Source: Elysia chlorotica (taxonomy: Eukaryota > Mollusca > Gastropoda > Plakobranchidae). From it: 64,000 bases of DNA. Positions within the stretch are counted from its first letter, which is position 1, and each line of letters opens with the position of its first letter. The stretch is taken from positions 400,368 to 464,367 of the forward strand of contig RQTK01000177.1 in the NCBI GenBank assembly GCA_003991915.1, read 5' to 3'. The position numbers were made by a program, and so were the translations under genes. The notes beneath the pieces are model-generated. The model saw only the letters and a program-made list of their open reading frames with translations, searched no databases and had not been told where the DNA came from. Positions 1 through 12,129 of this stretch are shown here, one piece after another.

Positions 1-1057
1 TCTCCCGAAACAAAGACCCTATAATAACCAATAACAAGCAAAGTATTCATTGTGCTTTTTTTCTTAGGCATATGGTGTTGTTTTTTTCGTAATGTTGAGT
101 CATGACTTTAAAAACAGCTGCAGCTCCTGCGTTCATATTTTCCCCATTCATTGAAAATTTTGCCAAACTTAAATTTAACTGAGAAAGCATAAATTCATTG
201 TTGGCAAGATCTTAGAGAATATAGGCCTTTGCAAGCCATAACACACCTTAAGAATGGTGCACTCAGTTCTGAAATCCTCTTTACAAATGCTGAGACAAGT
301 TTATTCGCCTGGATATTTATTATACGTGGGGGAAAAAAGAAAAAAAAAGCATGTTAACAGTATTTCAGAAGCCGTAGATTTATTCCACTGTATTTACGTT
401 TTATGTCGATTAAATAGTGCGTGGGAATTTGATAATTTATGTGAGGTGTAGATGAACAAGCGTGTGTGAACCACCAACCGAAAAAAAAAATGGCGGCTAT
501 ACCTTTAAGAAATAAAATGTTTTGGTATAAAAAGTCTGGCCGCTTTTATATCTCTGCCCTGTCATTACATCTATATGGACATGCTACACGTGAGAAGTTT
601 GCAATATTGCTTTTATGACAGTTTACTAATGAAGTACATGTGCTTTTGATTTCTAAGCTGAATGGTACAAAAATATAAAACGTTTATGTACCGTCCATTG
701 TTGTTAGATTTCGTCTAAACTTCAAGTGGAAAAGGCACGTTCGAAACGGAATAATTAATTTTAAAATACACACAAAGATATACAATTTATGTATATATAC
801 ACACACGTGACACACACTAAAAATGACTAGTAACCAAAATCTTGTTAAATAACTATATTAAGTGCTGTCACCGAAAGATAAAAATCAACACTGCGGGAAA
901 GATTGTTCCACTTAAAAAAAAAAACCCTGGTGAAATTAATAATGCGAGAACTAGCGAAATAGTCGCGAAAATTTTAAGTGAACTGAAGTAAGATAACATT
1001 TAACTTAATGAAACAAAGTACTTGTATATTTCAGCTTTGAGTCAACTTCAACTGGGA
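1..1057. other. AT-rich flank without a recognisable gene
   Basis: No open frame here resembles a known protein; the longest (254-451, 65 codons) has no recognisable domain. The only ordered signal is AAAATGGCGGC at 487-497, which matches the usual YY1-type core-promoter motif. I see no exon attached to it. Confidence 0.5.
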
Positions 1058-1286
1058 AGTTGAGTTGAGTTCACATGAATAAGGTTGATTTTTAAACGTT
1101 CAACATCAATAGCAGGTCTATGTCGTAGACGGGTCCCAAGACTAAAGTCGGACAATATCATGTCATGCCACACAGAGACAGCGAGTGGATACCAAGACGA
1201 CTGCCTCAGTCAGCCATACTATACTGACACCGACCCAAGCAGAAGGGGACGAAATCCAACAAAAATTTGCCAGATCGTGAGTTGCG
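1058..1286 (-). mobile_element. SINE family A copy, cut by the N gap
   Basis: On the minus strand the body and degraded 3' tail of family A can be read: tail around 1085-1110, the motif CGGGTCCCAAGACT at about 1130, and the block with CACAGAGACAGCGAG and GACACCGACCCA. The tRNA-like head should lie at higher coordinates and falls in the N gap. Assignment rests on similarity to the fuller copies at 58.03-58.29 and 61.09-61.35 kb. Confidence 0.65.
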
Positions 1287-1432
1287 NNNNNNNNNNNNNN
1301 NNNNNNNNNNNNNNNNNNNNNNNNNNNNNNNNNNNNNNNNNNNNNNNNNNNNNNNNNNNNNNNNNNNNNNNNNNNNNNNNNNNNNNNNNNNNNNNNNNNN
1401 NNNNNNNNNNNNNNNNNNNNNNNNNNNNNNNN
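1287..1432. other. Assembly gap (146 N)
   Basis: An unbroken run of N from 1287 to 1432. Translations reported across it carry no information. Confidence 0.99.
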
Positions 1433-1891
1433 TCATGATAGAATACTAATAAGCGTTTCCAAACGTAGTTAAAAAATAGTCGTTCGAAGCCATTAAAGAA
1501 TGTTTGCAAGAAATGGATAGTGGTGTTTTTTCTTGCATTTATCAGACTAGAAAAAGCTTTCTGATATTTACCGGTATGTTTCGTACGATCTTTTCTTTTG
1601 CTTTGAAATTAAATGCTCAATATGATTGGATAGTAATTTAGAAACCAAGTAAAATTAATAATACTTCTCCTAAGCGAGTTAAGATCAATGGTGTTAAGTA
1701 AAGAACCAGTGTGTGGAGTTTTCTTTTTGAAATCTGATCACTACAAAGTACAATGAATTGCAATAATTTTAGTCGTGTTTGAACTTACTTTATTATTCCC
1801 GAAATAAAGATGCAAATAACATGGATTACTAATTGAAAATTGTTAACCCGATCAAACATAACTTTTTAATTTGGGACATGTCCCATGAATG

Positions 1892-2588
1892 AGTCTAAAA
1901 CATTTTAACTACTTCACAACCAGTTCAAAACAGCAACATATTATATGTCCTCACTTCTTATCAAACTTGTTCTTGTTTTAGCAAGCGTGATTGTTTAGAA
2001 TGGTTGTTCTTTTACACACTAAATTTTCATTCTAAACGAGCGTAATCCTAGGATGCAAAGGTGCTAGATGTATAAACTTGGTACCAGTACTAAGGGTCCT
2101 TTTTGCTATAGAAAAAAACAACAGCAATTAATTAGTTTGAAATTTAACGAAAAACTGCATCAAATAATGATGATAATGATGTGTTTTTTTATAGTAGAGA
2201 TGGATACTAGAGGCAACTGCTAACAAAACTTACCTGTTCGATGAACAGGGCATTGGCTAGTTTCTAATATAATGTGTCTAAAAACATTTTTAATTACTTA
2301 GCAATTAGTTCAAAACAGCTAGTTATTATATATATTATTTCCTCACTTCTTATCAAACTTGTTCTTGTTTTAGCAAGCGTGATTTGTTAGAAAGGTTGAT
2401 TTTTTCACGCTAAATTCCAAACTAATCCTAGGATGCAAAGGTGCTAGATCTATAAACTTGGACCCGGACTAAGGGTCCTTTTGCTATTAAAAAACCCAAC
2501 TAATTAGTTTGAGATTTAACTTAAAACTGTATCAATAATACTGCCCTGAGTGTTTTTTTTTGTATAGTAGAGATGGATACTAGAGGCA
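1892..2588. repeat. Tandem duplication, ~320-bp unit, two diverged copies
   Basis: Copy 1 (about 1892-2215) and copy 2 (about 2274-2588) share, in order, TTCTTATCAAACTTGTTC, the block containing CCTAGGATGCAAAGGTGC, AAGGGTCCTTTT, and AGAGATGGATACTAGAGGCA. They differ by substitutions and small indels and are separated by about 58 bp. No terminal inverted repeats or coding potential are visible, so this may be a local segmental duplication or a tandemly inserted non-autonomous element. Confidence 0.8.
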
Positions 2589-2589
2589 G

Positions 2590-3490
2590 GATGGCACGAT
2601 CGTATTACTTTACTATGAAGAAGCAACGAGCGAGGTTTATTGAAGCAAACCGCGCCTTAATACAATGGGTCGAAATACAACGCCGTAATAAACCTTCAAC
2701 TTGTCGTAAGGTATGCGAATAAGAAGTCCTAAGACGGGTTGCACGCTACCGAAGCGTTGTTCTTGAGACCTACTGATGGGTGGGGCGGTTATATCGACTC
2801 CCTCTTTGTAGTTACAGGCTGCCCCCAGGTAAGGACAAACTAGCGCATTTAAATACTAGCATCTTTTTTGTGTGTTCTGTGGCATTTTGATTATAGTTAT
2901 AGTACAGTGGCACGTTCTTTACAAAGCAAGTCAGAAAAACAACTCAAAACAAAATTCTTCTTTATTGTTTCAGACCAACAGCACAAAGAGTTTTTGAAAA
3001 TGGTTCCAAGGCATTGTAATATTATTTGACATGACTCCTTTTCAATTTAATAAGTTACATTCTTTATATACAAATATTTTTGTTACATTTCTATAACTGT
3101 ATAGAATCAATATAATACAATGAAAGACATAACATTGCTTCTTAAGCGTGTTAAAATAGATCTATTAAACAAAATTGTAATGATACTTCAATTTTATTCC
3201 AGTTTACAACCATTTTCCGCGGAAAGGATAACAACAATCTTTATAGACTATCCCATATTGCCGGTTTGTATCAAATGAAACATAATGAGTAAGTTAGCAA
3301 AAAAAAAAAAAACACAAAAAAACAAAAAAAAACAACAACAACAAAACAACAGTTAATAAATAGTTTTTGTTGCATAAAAGTTTTCCACTTTCCTCTCACG
3401 CTAGTAACGGTATCTGCACAAAATTAGACCTGATGTGTTCAATCGAACTATCTCCCTTTAATTGTTCATTTACAACTATTTCTGTAATAC
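2590..3490. other. Intergenic, GC-richer patch then 3' flank of the ligase gene
   Basis: The stretch 2590-2840 is visibly less AT-rich than its surroundings but has no long open frame and no recognisable RNA. From 2840 to 3490 the sequence is AT-rich and is probably the 3' UTR and downstream flank of the minus-strand gene ending at 3491. Confidence 0.4.
3193..3198 (-). promoter_or_regulatory. Candidate polyadenylation signal AATAAA
   Basis: Plus-strand TTTATT reads AATAAA on the minus strand, about 295 nt beyond the stop codon of the ligase-like gene. It is one of several A/T-rich hexamers in the area, so the choice is tentative. Confidence 0.35.
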
Positions 3491-6400
3491 TTATTGTTGC
3501 TTTGCAATAATTTCTGTAGCCATCTTCTGCAGCTTGGTTTGGTCAGTCTTTAGGTTCTGGACCAGAGGGAAGCTGTCCACGAACAGGACGTGGTGCGGTG
3601 TCACCAGCTCAGGCCCGCGAGGCACGGCCAGGAGATCATCCATACTTCTCTGCAGCCCCGCCTCAGTGAGGTCACTTCCGACTTCCTTGATGACCAGCGC
3701 GCAGACATTGTGGTGCTTGACCTTGTCGGGTACGGGGACTACAACAACGTCCTTGACACCAGGGCACTTTCTAAGAACAATCTCTATGGCCGTTGGGTAC
3801 ACAAGCACCGAGCCGTGGAGAATGACGTTCCCCTTGCGGCAAACCACCGACACAGTCCCGTCAGGCTTCAGGAAGCCTAGATCTGCAGTGATGAACCATC
3901 CGTCTGGAGCAAAGGCTTCTCTGGTTTTCTCTACGTTATTTAGAAAGCCACCGAACAAGGTTTCTGTCATGAACTCTATGTTCCCGGTCTGGTTCGGGGG
4001 CAGGATGTTCCGGTCGTCATCGGTAATCCGGCACTGGACCCCACGGAACAGGCGGCCGCAATCTCCCTCTGTGTAGTCCTCAATGCGCTGCAACATGTTG
4101 AAGCTGACCACTCCCGCCTCCGTCATCCCGTAGCCAATAATGATGGCGTGAGAGACACTCTTCAGCGCCTGAGACACGATGTTGTGTTTGATGGGCAGCC
4201 CGCCAGTGCAGATCAGTAACATCTTGTCACGTGCTTGTCCACTTCCCTGGGACTTGGCCGCTTCAGCCGCCACGGCCATGCCATCAATCTCATCCGGAGC
4301 CAGGTAGGAGAAACGAACCCTCTCCTTCTCCACTACGCGCCAATAACGATCATATAGGCCAAGTTGGCTGTTGCCAGAATCTTTGACTTTCGTGTTGTTA
4401 CGTGCCTCCCCAGTCATGTTTCCATTCACTGTGTACCTCTTGTTTTCGTCTGTCATAACCAAATCCAGCGCTCGTACGCTTTGGCCCGCTCTTTCCATCT
4501 CATGGTCTAAATTCTCTATTGGGTCAAGTTCATCTAACATAACCAGTGTAGACCCAAACAGGTAGAACATGTACGGAAAGCCGCTGTTCCAGCCAAGCTT
4601 GGTCGTGTAGAACATGGCGGGCAGTGTGCCTGGAGTCATCTGGCCCATTGTCTGGGCTATCTTCAGCAATATGGAGTGAGTTCTCGGCACAATCTTCTGC
4701 ATCCCAGTCGTCCCTGTCGTTGTGAACAGATATCCGTTATCAGACGCCTTAACTGATCGATCCACATACGAGTTTTGCTCGGGCTGGTCTCGAAGAAACT
4801 GCAGAAAATGTGGAACGGCCGGCAGCTCTTGCCTCTGCCACGGGGTGGATCGAGAGATAAGTATCGCTTTGCTCATCTCCGGCGCTTTCTCAGACTTAAA
4901 GCCAAAAACTAAACTCTTAGATTGATAATGAACCTCCGAACATTTATCAGTTTTCGCCTGGGATTTTCCATCCGACTTCACCTCGTTAGATCTATCTTTG
5001 GCGGAACTTGAGCTAGCTCCAACTATACCCTCTTTTATCAGAACCCAATCGGAGTTTTCCGGTGCGCTGGGGTAGACAACCACTGCCTTTGCGTGAGACC
5101 TGCGGACTGAAGAGAAGAAAACCTCCCCACTGGTGAGAGAAGGAATGGTGTTGATCGGTGCGGCCCCGGCTAGGATGATCCCCGTGTCAGTGACCGCTCT
5201 CTCTAGAGAGTTAAACAGGGTGTTGGCCACCACATCCTTGTAGCCGATACCGGCAGTCTTCAGAATATAGGCAAATCTGGCAAAGTTAGGAGTACACATG
5301 CAAATATTGGCATTGAAGTCTCAAACTGCTAGCTGAGATGAATTCATATGTGGTTTAAGTGGTAAATGAAATAATGTTTCGCCATTTAGCGATATAATTA
5401 AGGATTAAAACATAATAGTTATACATTATCTTTATCGTAAGATTTAAAGCTGCCGTACGTAAAAGGATCTTACATTGATGCACATAGTGATACTTAAAAC
5501 ATTTCTGTCTCAGAATAACTACCAACCTCAACACAACATGCAACTTGGGTGAGAAGGAAATATTCACGGAGGGACCAATAGCCAGTTTTTTTAAAATTTA
5601 TATTATAACCCTGAATTGTTTTAAGTTTCTTTCTCATTCCAATAATAATCGTGGAAAAATTGACCATTCTCTGCTAAAAATGCTGGGTAAACACATGCCA
5701 CACATACGAGAACAACGATAACCATCGAGTTGGGAAGTTAGAAAAAAACAAAAAAGCAAACGATGAATCCAAACTAATACATTAGTTCACTTTTTAAAAA
5801 TTATGTGAATCTAAATTAATATACTCAACCAGGGCCAACTAGATAGTTTGCCATATCTTTAGTCATTAATTATGCTAGGTAGATTTGGAACCTCAAAATC
5901 AGATTCAACTGTAAACATGTGGAACTTTTCTAACCCACTTGAGAACTTCAGAAGCTCTTATCATACCAGTACAATAATATTTTCTACATTTTGTGCTATG
6001 GATTATAATTTATCTGAACTTCTTGTATCGTATATTATGTCCATAATTTGAAGCTTCGGATACATTTGGTTAAGACTGTGTGTGTGGGTTTTTTTTTTAA
6101 ATCTTTATTTGTTGTCACATCTGTTGTTGCATGCACTCTTAGATAAATCTTAATTGGAACTTTAGAGGGGATCTATGAAACTGTAAGTATCTTAAATTCA
6201 TATAAAATGCCGCGATTCACTATGAAGGGACATACTGGAGGTAAAGCAAAGGGAACGAGAGGCTTGGAAGACCAAGAAGAAACTGAACAGGCAGGAAGTT
6301 TCAGAATGTGCAGAAAAAGCATAGGACAGGGAAGAGTTGCATGGTATTTTATGTCGACCTCTTCAAATGATTGAATGAACCATCCATACAATCTTCTTCA

Positions 6401-6840
6401 GGCAACCCCACAACTATCAATGCAACCTGCTTAATTTAAACTCTTCCTACTGCTTAGTCTAAGTAGCATGAATCCCTACACCCTTCTTCATTAACATGCA
6501 ACCTAAGAGCATCCCTTTAATCAACTTACAACGATAATTGCAACATACTCTAAAAACCTCCCTACAATCTACTTCAAGCAGCCTAGAATTAACTCTACAA
6601 TCTACTTAACACTATTGCAACAAACAACATTAAATAGCTATTGCTACCAACAACCTTCTTAAACCTATTGCTACAAAGAACCTACTTGGACGCGAGGTTC
6701 ACCAGCTCTTTCCTGGTGAGCGCTAAGCGATTCATACCGCTGTCATAGAACACGAAGGCGTCAGTGTCTCCTTCGGTGTCCCGCCAGTGCAGGAGGCGAT
6801 CTACCAGCGTGCTGGTGTCTGAAATACCGCAAGCAGCCAT
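3491..6840 (-). CDS. AMP-binding (acyl-CoA synthetase-like) protein, two coding exons
   Basis: Coding exon 1 is 6686-6840 and exon 2 is 3491-5276. The join TCC-AA|A-TTT keeps frame across GT/AG boundaries, giving 646 residues. The ATG at 6838-6840 sits in a strong context (GGCGCCATGG); an acceptor at 6896-6897 implies an upstream untranslated exon. ANL-superfamily motifs are visible: phosphate loop TTTGTTGMQK (about 237-246), GGLPI, YGMTEAG (434-440), WFITADLG (512-519, TAD where TGD is usual), an Arg-Lys hinge (532-533), and a C-terminal TDQTKLQK in place of the usual GK-containing motif, with the candidate catalytic Lys near 633. A Ser/Lys-rich insert (about 138-166) looks disordered. The family activates carboxylates as acyl-adenylates, then acyl-CoA. 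The usual GGEN stretch after the hinge reads GSVLV, so substrate and activity are uncertain. No signal peptide or membrane segment is obvious. The intron 5277-6685 is AT-rich with no further exon seen. Confidence 0.85.
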
Positions 6841-7107
6841 GGCGCCACTTTCGTTGATCTTCTTGCGGCTGGCGGTCTTCAATTTCACTTAATTCCTGAG
6901 AACAAGTCTTGACACGATAGAAAGAAACCCCAGCAAAGTTATAGTTATACAAAACACAGATAGTGGTGATAATGGTGAAAAACAAAAAATAAAAAAGTAG
7001 CCTACACGTTCCTCGCAACAACAAAAAATATAGATAGAAAATGCATGCTTGCAAAGATATTTCCCAAACATCATAGTAGCCTACCAAACAATTACGGGGA
7101 GGAGGAG

Positions 7108-7296
7108 GGAGGGAAGCACTGGTTCAAGTGGTGGAGCGTTCGTCTGACCGGTTGAGACAGAAATCCAGGTCTCCCTGCCGTCTCGTGTGTGACAACACAT
7201 ACATTTGCCAGGCGTCAATATTGGGGTCCGTTCACAATAAAAACTCCATAGTGCTGACTGACGTTGGGCATTAAACAACCAGCTCAACTCAATCAA
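7108..7296 (+). mobile_element. SINE family A copy, plus orientation
   Basis: Reading on the plus strand, a degraded tRNA-like head (AAGTGGTGGAGCGTTCGTCT) is followed by the body and then the family tail (GACGTTGGGCATTAAACAAC, AGCTCAACTC). It is the only clear copy in this window with the head at lower coordinates. Confidence 0.65.
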
Positions 7297-9080
7297 TTAC
7301 AAACTTGAACAGATACTGTTAAAAACGGTCTTGCAAAGAAATAAACACAGACAAAAAATCATATAATAGATGGTGCTCACAACTAAGTGACCACTGATAA
7401 TCGAGCAGAATCAACAGTCATAACATTGCACGAAGAAAAATAGTGTAAACAAAAGCAGCGATAATAAGTTTTTATAAGGGAACTCCTGACCTTCACTATA
7501 ATATTTGAAACACAAAATATGGTTTTTAGATTTATAGAAAACGTTTTTAAGTAAAATAAATCTTAACATTATTTTTGTTTTTTGTAGGCTATGAGTTAGG
7601 TTGAGAGAGTCATTTGCTTGAGATTTTTGTGAAATTTTCGATGATTTAAAGTGTACGAAATTAGATAAATGAAAGAATAAAAGCACTTCTAAAAATGGAA
7701 TCATATCTTACTGAAACAAAGCAGCGACTCGATCCAGGAAGCACAGTTTGAAAAGTGAGACTTCACACTTAAGACAGTCGTGTTTTTACATTTGTTTTCC
7801 TTCACAGATGGCAATTGAATAATAATTAGAAAACAGTAACAGTAGTTATAGCCGGCTAAATTCCGTAGCGCTCATTCACCGCAATAAAACGACCAATTAA
7901 GAAATGCAGATAATCGGTCTTCGCCCTCTGTACGAATGTATCATTAATTTGATAGAAAGTAACCTCGTACGAACATCTCACACCATACCCTATGGCGTTT
8001 TGGCCTTGCAGATACAATAAAAACACAATTTTAGGCGTTCACTGTCCTTTGCTTGCTCTCTTGAGAGTGTGGAATACCGAATGATGTGGTCGCCGCAGTG
8101 CACTATTGCACTGATTGAGAGAGTCTACCTGGTTCAAGTCACGCCCATGTGTAAGATAGCCTTAGCAACGCAGTAGGTAGCGCGTCAGTTTCATTATCAC
8201 AGTCCGTAAGCCTTTGTACTGCACATAGGGATAGACAAAACCGTGCCTCTTACAAATTAAACAAAAATGAGATACTTTTTACAATTTACTTTTTATAGAG
8301 TGATTAACGTAGACCACTAAACTTTAAAGATACAATAAAAGATTATGAAGAGGATTACCACTAAACTTTAAAGATACAATAAAAGATTATGAAGCAAGGA
8401 TTAGTATGTATGGTCAGTTGTCACACGACTATAAAACTCACTCAAGTGTGCCTCTCGTTTTTTTTCTTGGAGAGGATTGTCATGTTGCCGTCATGCAACG
8501 GCTTGTGTACCTCATTGGTCCCGACCGTGAGTCCAGTGTAGATCGTCTTGGGACTGCAGTTAGATAAGAGTCACACCAGGAACAGTCCTGTCCGGCTCCC
8601 AGACTAGGTCTCCTCTCTCATGGACCCATAAATTGTGTCTATATTGTGTGCCAAAGTAACGATCGAAGTTTAGGTGTAATTATTTGGGTACAATTAGATT
8701 TATTGTGCAAAATATTTGCGTGTTTCTTCTTAATACGCTCAAATCGTTTTAATTTCTAGTTTAGCCTCCTCGATCAAAGAGGCAGTATGTTGTAGGGTTT
8801 TCTGTGTACCTCATAATTTCTGTCCGTGCTGTATCTTCCAAAGGCCATTATGGTTTGTCTACGTTGGGATTAAGAGTGGCATACCATGAGGATCCGTTCT
8901 GGAGTTTGAGACATCTCTCCGCTTTTACTATCGCATCTTGATTTAAAGCACTCCAGAAGAAAAAGTAGTAGAAAGTTGACGGCTAGCACGATGAACTTTA
9001 ACGCTATCATCCTGAAGTGGATTAATATTAATGGGATGGGTGTAACGAGAACAAGAGACAAATAGGCAGATATAGAGAGA

Positions 9081-9088
<8 letters not shown>
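7297..9088. other. Intergenic, no gene recognised
   Basis: The frames here are short and unlike known proteins. The stretch 8460-8640 is less AT-rich than its surroundings and could hold an upstream untranslated exon or promoter of the ligase-like gene, or an old repeat. The sequence does not decide between these. Confidence 0.35.
8313..8396. repeat. 44-bp exact tandem duplication
   Basis: The segment starting ACCACTAAACTTTAAAGATA and ending GATTATGAAG occurs twice in direct succession, separated by AGGATT. The lack of differences suggests a recent slip or duplication. Confidence 0.85.

Positions 9089-9153
<65 letters not shown>
9089..9153. repeat. (GA)n microsatellite
   Basis: Continuous GA dinucleotides, flanked by an imperfect purine-rich tract to about 9235. 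Open frames across it are low-complexity artefacts. Confidence 0.95.
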
Positions 9154-9158
<5 letters not shown>

Positions 9159-9542
9159 AGATAGAGATAGAGAGAGAGATAGAGAAAGAGTCAGAGTCAG
9201 AGACAGAGACAAAGAGGGTAGAAAGAGGGGGAGGGTATGGAAAATAGAGACAATTACATCGAAAGATATTACATTTTAGAGGTGGGAGTGAAAATGGGGG
9301 AGATGATGGAAAGATAAATACTTTGTTGAGTATTCCTAATTGCCAGTAATATTTCCTTTTTTATGGCCAACTTGGTTTTCTGCAAATATGTTCAAAATAA
9401 ACCTGGTCCCCCAATCAATGGGACAATTAGGTTACAAATAAAAGCTTTTTTATTTGGGTATTATCTTTTCATAAATGTTTGTTAGTTATGTTTATGTCCA
9501 GGTCACTGGCAATTAGGAGCAAAAAAGTGAAAAACACATTTT

Positions 9543-9812
9543 ACAGGTTCGAACCCAGAACCTTACAAAAAACCGCCTGTTCTACTGACGGAGCTACCTA
9601 TTTTCACCTTCAGTTCTTTTGTTTTTGTTTTCCCAGATCGCTTTGAAATTTTACCTTCATTTGACAAAGTCTGTCTCCGCAGAGCATGCAACTTTTGACC
9701 ATCTCGCGACTTTCGTTGAATTTGCGAATTGTAGCGATTACCCATTAAGTAAAACTTCACAAATGTTATTAAAAATACAATATTTCACATATTGCAGACA
9801 AAAAGACACTAA
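9543..9812. repeat. Dispersed ~270-bp repeat with tRNA-like end (family B, copy 1)
   Basis: It shares a nearly colinear ~265 bp with 12130-12400. Its low-coordinate end reads on the minus strand as a tRNA-like piece: TAGCTCCGTCAGTAGAAC, then a box-B-like GGGTTCGAACC. The shared body lies upstream of this tRNA-like piece, which is not the normal SINE order, so its direction and type are unresolved. Confidence 0.7.
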
Positions 9813-11350
9813 AGTCGTGACTTTCGTTAAATTTGCAAATTGTTTTTTACTCTGAGACCTTCCTTTAACGTGGAAACACAGTGGATGTCGCACCATCTCG
9901 CTCAAGCTTCTCTTTTTTGCAGCGAGAATTTATTTCATATGAAAAGTGTTACAGTAAACAGAGTAGAAGCCTAAAAAAAGACCGCTGCTTTTGTCGCCTT
10001 GCCTCATGGTGCTAGATCTAAGGCAGCAGCAGCAACAACAACAACAACTATAACGACATAAAAACATCACAACCCCACCCCGCGGAAAAATAGAAGCTTT
10101 TTATTCTGTATTATCCGTTCATGGTTTTGTCAGTACATGTCAAAGAAATTGACATTGTATAGTAAAGTAAATCTCAGAAAACCTTGCCTCATTTATGAGG
10201 AAGTATAGATCCTAATTCTTGTTAGTATCTTAGGAGAAGTATTATTCATTTGGATAGGCCAATACAAGGATTTATTATATCAGAGGTCAATAAACAAACG
10301 AGCCTTAGTTTGAATGCCGTAATTTAAAAAGGCAACGAAGAAAACATTAGCAATGCAGAGAAAAATTTATACAGAGCCACGGCATAGCATTACCATGAAA
10401 ACTGCTCATGTGACCAACCATGTCTCAGAGTTGAATATAGGATTGACAGGCCAAAATGTGGAGGTGTAGCCATACGATACTACCACTAGAGTTGAATCTA
10501 CTAAAGTTTAATACATCATCAATCTCAGTGTGGTACCTCCGTGTACTCATGATGACCCAAGCATTTCCTAAGTGCGTTGGAAGCGTTTTTAGTTCGGAAA
10601 AGAGTTTCAGTATAAGTCAAGGAGAACAAACAACCACCGATAAAACAAAAGTTTCCCCGATCCCCCTCTCCCTCATAAAGAAAGAGCATTATGACTTATG
10701 TCTAATGATTTCGCACGATTTTCTTGATCTCTTATTTTAGAGCACTACAATCAACCAGTGGTCCTTCTTTATACTCTTTCGCCATATAGGATACCCCTAG
10801 AGAACTAGGAGACTTTAAACAAAGTGAGAGAGCTCTTCACAAACATGACTTCTCTACACTACATAACCTGGTCATCAATATTGGTAGTAGGCCTACATCG
10901 GTGCATTGTACCAAGTGTACATCGAGGTCACCGAACTTATCATCGTCACACTACGAGCTCCTTTAATTTATTTGTTGCTCGTCATATTACATGTATAAAT
11001 GTGCATTTATGTCCTTAGAAGAGCTTGTAATCCACCTCAACGAATCATTTCGGCGAAAAATGTAGATGAATTTGAGATAATGTTCTGGCTGAAACAAGAA
11101 ATACAACTCCCTGCCTTTTCCTCTTTCTCTAATAAACACTGTTTGGAGTTGGTGGCCTGTAAAACAATAACCAATGAATGTGGTCTTTGTGCTTGTTGAG
11201 GAGTCAAGGAGAGTTCATCGTACCACCAATATCCATCGGGGGGAGGAGAGGGGGCGGGGGTGTAATTATAGTACAGGCTTTATGGTCCATACGGTGATAG
11301 CAGATGCCATAACCACTACTGTCTCGTAGCTATGGGGTTTTCTGATCGCT
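9813..11350. other. Intergenic, no gene recognised
   Basis: Contains a short (CAG/CAA)n tract near 10025-10050 and open frames of up to 94 codons with no recognisable domain and no plausible exon joins. Confidence 0.4.
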
Positions 11351-11419
11351 GATTGGCTATAACTATGATTGGACGCATGCGCAGATTCCATTACCTATCA
11401 ACTTTCTTGTCGCTATTGG
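11351..11419. promoter_or_regulatory. Promoter-like cluster: three CCAAT boxes and an NRF1-like palindrome
   Basis: ATTGG (inverted CCAAT) occurs near 11352, 11368 and 11415, and CGCATGCGCA, close to the NRF1 palindrome, lies at 11374-11383. These spacings are typical of a housekeeping, often bidirectional, promoter. No exon could be linked to it on either strand, so the call rests on motif density alone. Confidence 0.35.
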
Positions 11420-11827
11420 CCCTGCTATTGCAACGTCTCCATTGAATGGCTTGTTTAGCTCGCCTTTCTTTTATTGTATGTAGGGGCCTAGTTCAAAAGT
11501 AAAGAATCTATTGTTTTTCATTTATATAACCTCTCCGATTCGTGTGACTAAATAATTATAAGTGTCAACAACCTTTCTATCCTCACCTCTTCCATCGCTA
11601 TTACCATTCACAAAACTAGTTTTAAAATACGGCAGTTATTCCTATTTGATATGAGTTTTAGGATTTCTTTTTTTCTCCACACATAGTCATAATCTTTATT
11701 GGTTCTCGATGTCTCTTTTTCTCCAAGTTCTCAGAGAGATTATCGTTGATTTGTCTTTTATTTTAGGTAAACTCACAAGTTTTTGAAATTCGTTTTTCAA
11801 CTTCCGAAATCAGGTTTTTACAGAAAG

Positions 11828-11896
11828 GTGTCCGGATATTGTCGGCGCTTCAGCTTCGATGAGTGTCCGGATATTGTCGGCGTTTCAGCTTCGATG
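11828..11896. repeat. 35-bp tandem duplication
   Basis: GTGTCCGGATATTGTCGGCG followed by TTCAGCTTCGATG occurs twice in direct succession with one C/T difference. Confidence 0.9.
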
Positions 11897-12129
11897 CAAT
11901 ATCACATGTACTGTATTATTTTATAAATTAAAGTGTAGAAAAGAAACGATATTAAAAGTAAAAAAAAAGTGTTATCAAAGAGTTATGTTTTGGTGCAAAT
12001 GTCTTTTAGATCTCAAGAACAGTCTGTCGATTTTCATAACACTGCCACACAAACACAGAGCGGGTAAAACGGAACTTGTCTCATTGGATCATATATGGTA
12101 CCGACACCAAACTAACTTGAATGAAACAG

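Noticed and set aside
1085-1509. Open frames of 60-117 codons around 1.1-1.5 kb.
   Set aside because: They are mostly runs of X created by the N gap.
3462-4076. 204-codon frame on plus.
   Set aside because: Antisense shadow of the ligase-like gene; no domain and no support of its own.
8943-9212. Ser/Leu-repeat frame on minus and similar Arg/Glu-repeat frames at 30.6, 52.8 and 56.5 kb.
   Set aside because: Translations of GA, GAA or CT microsatellites, with no splice context.
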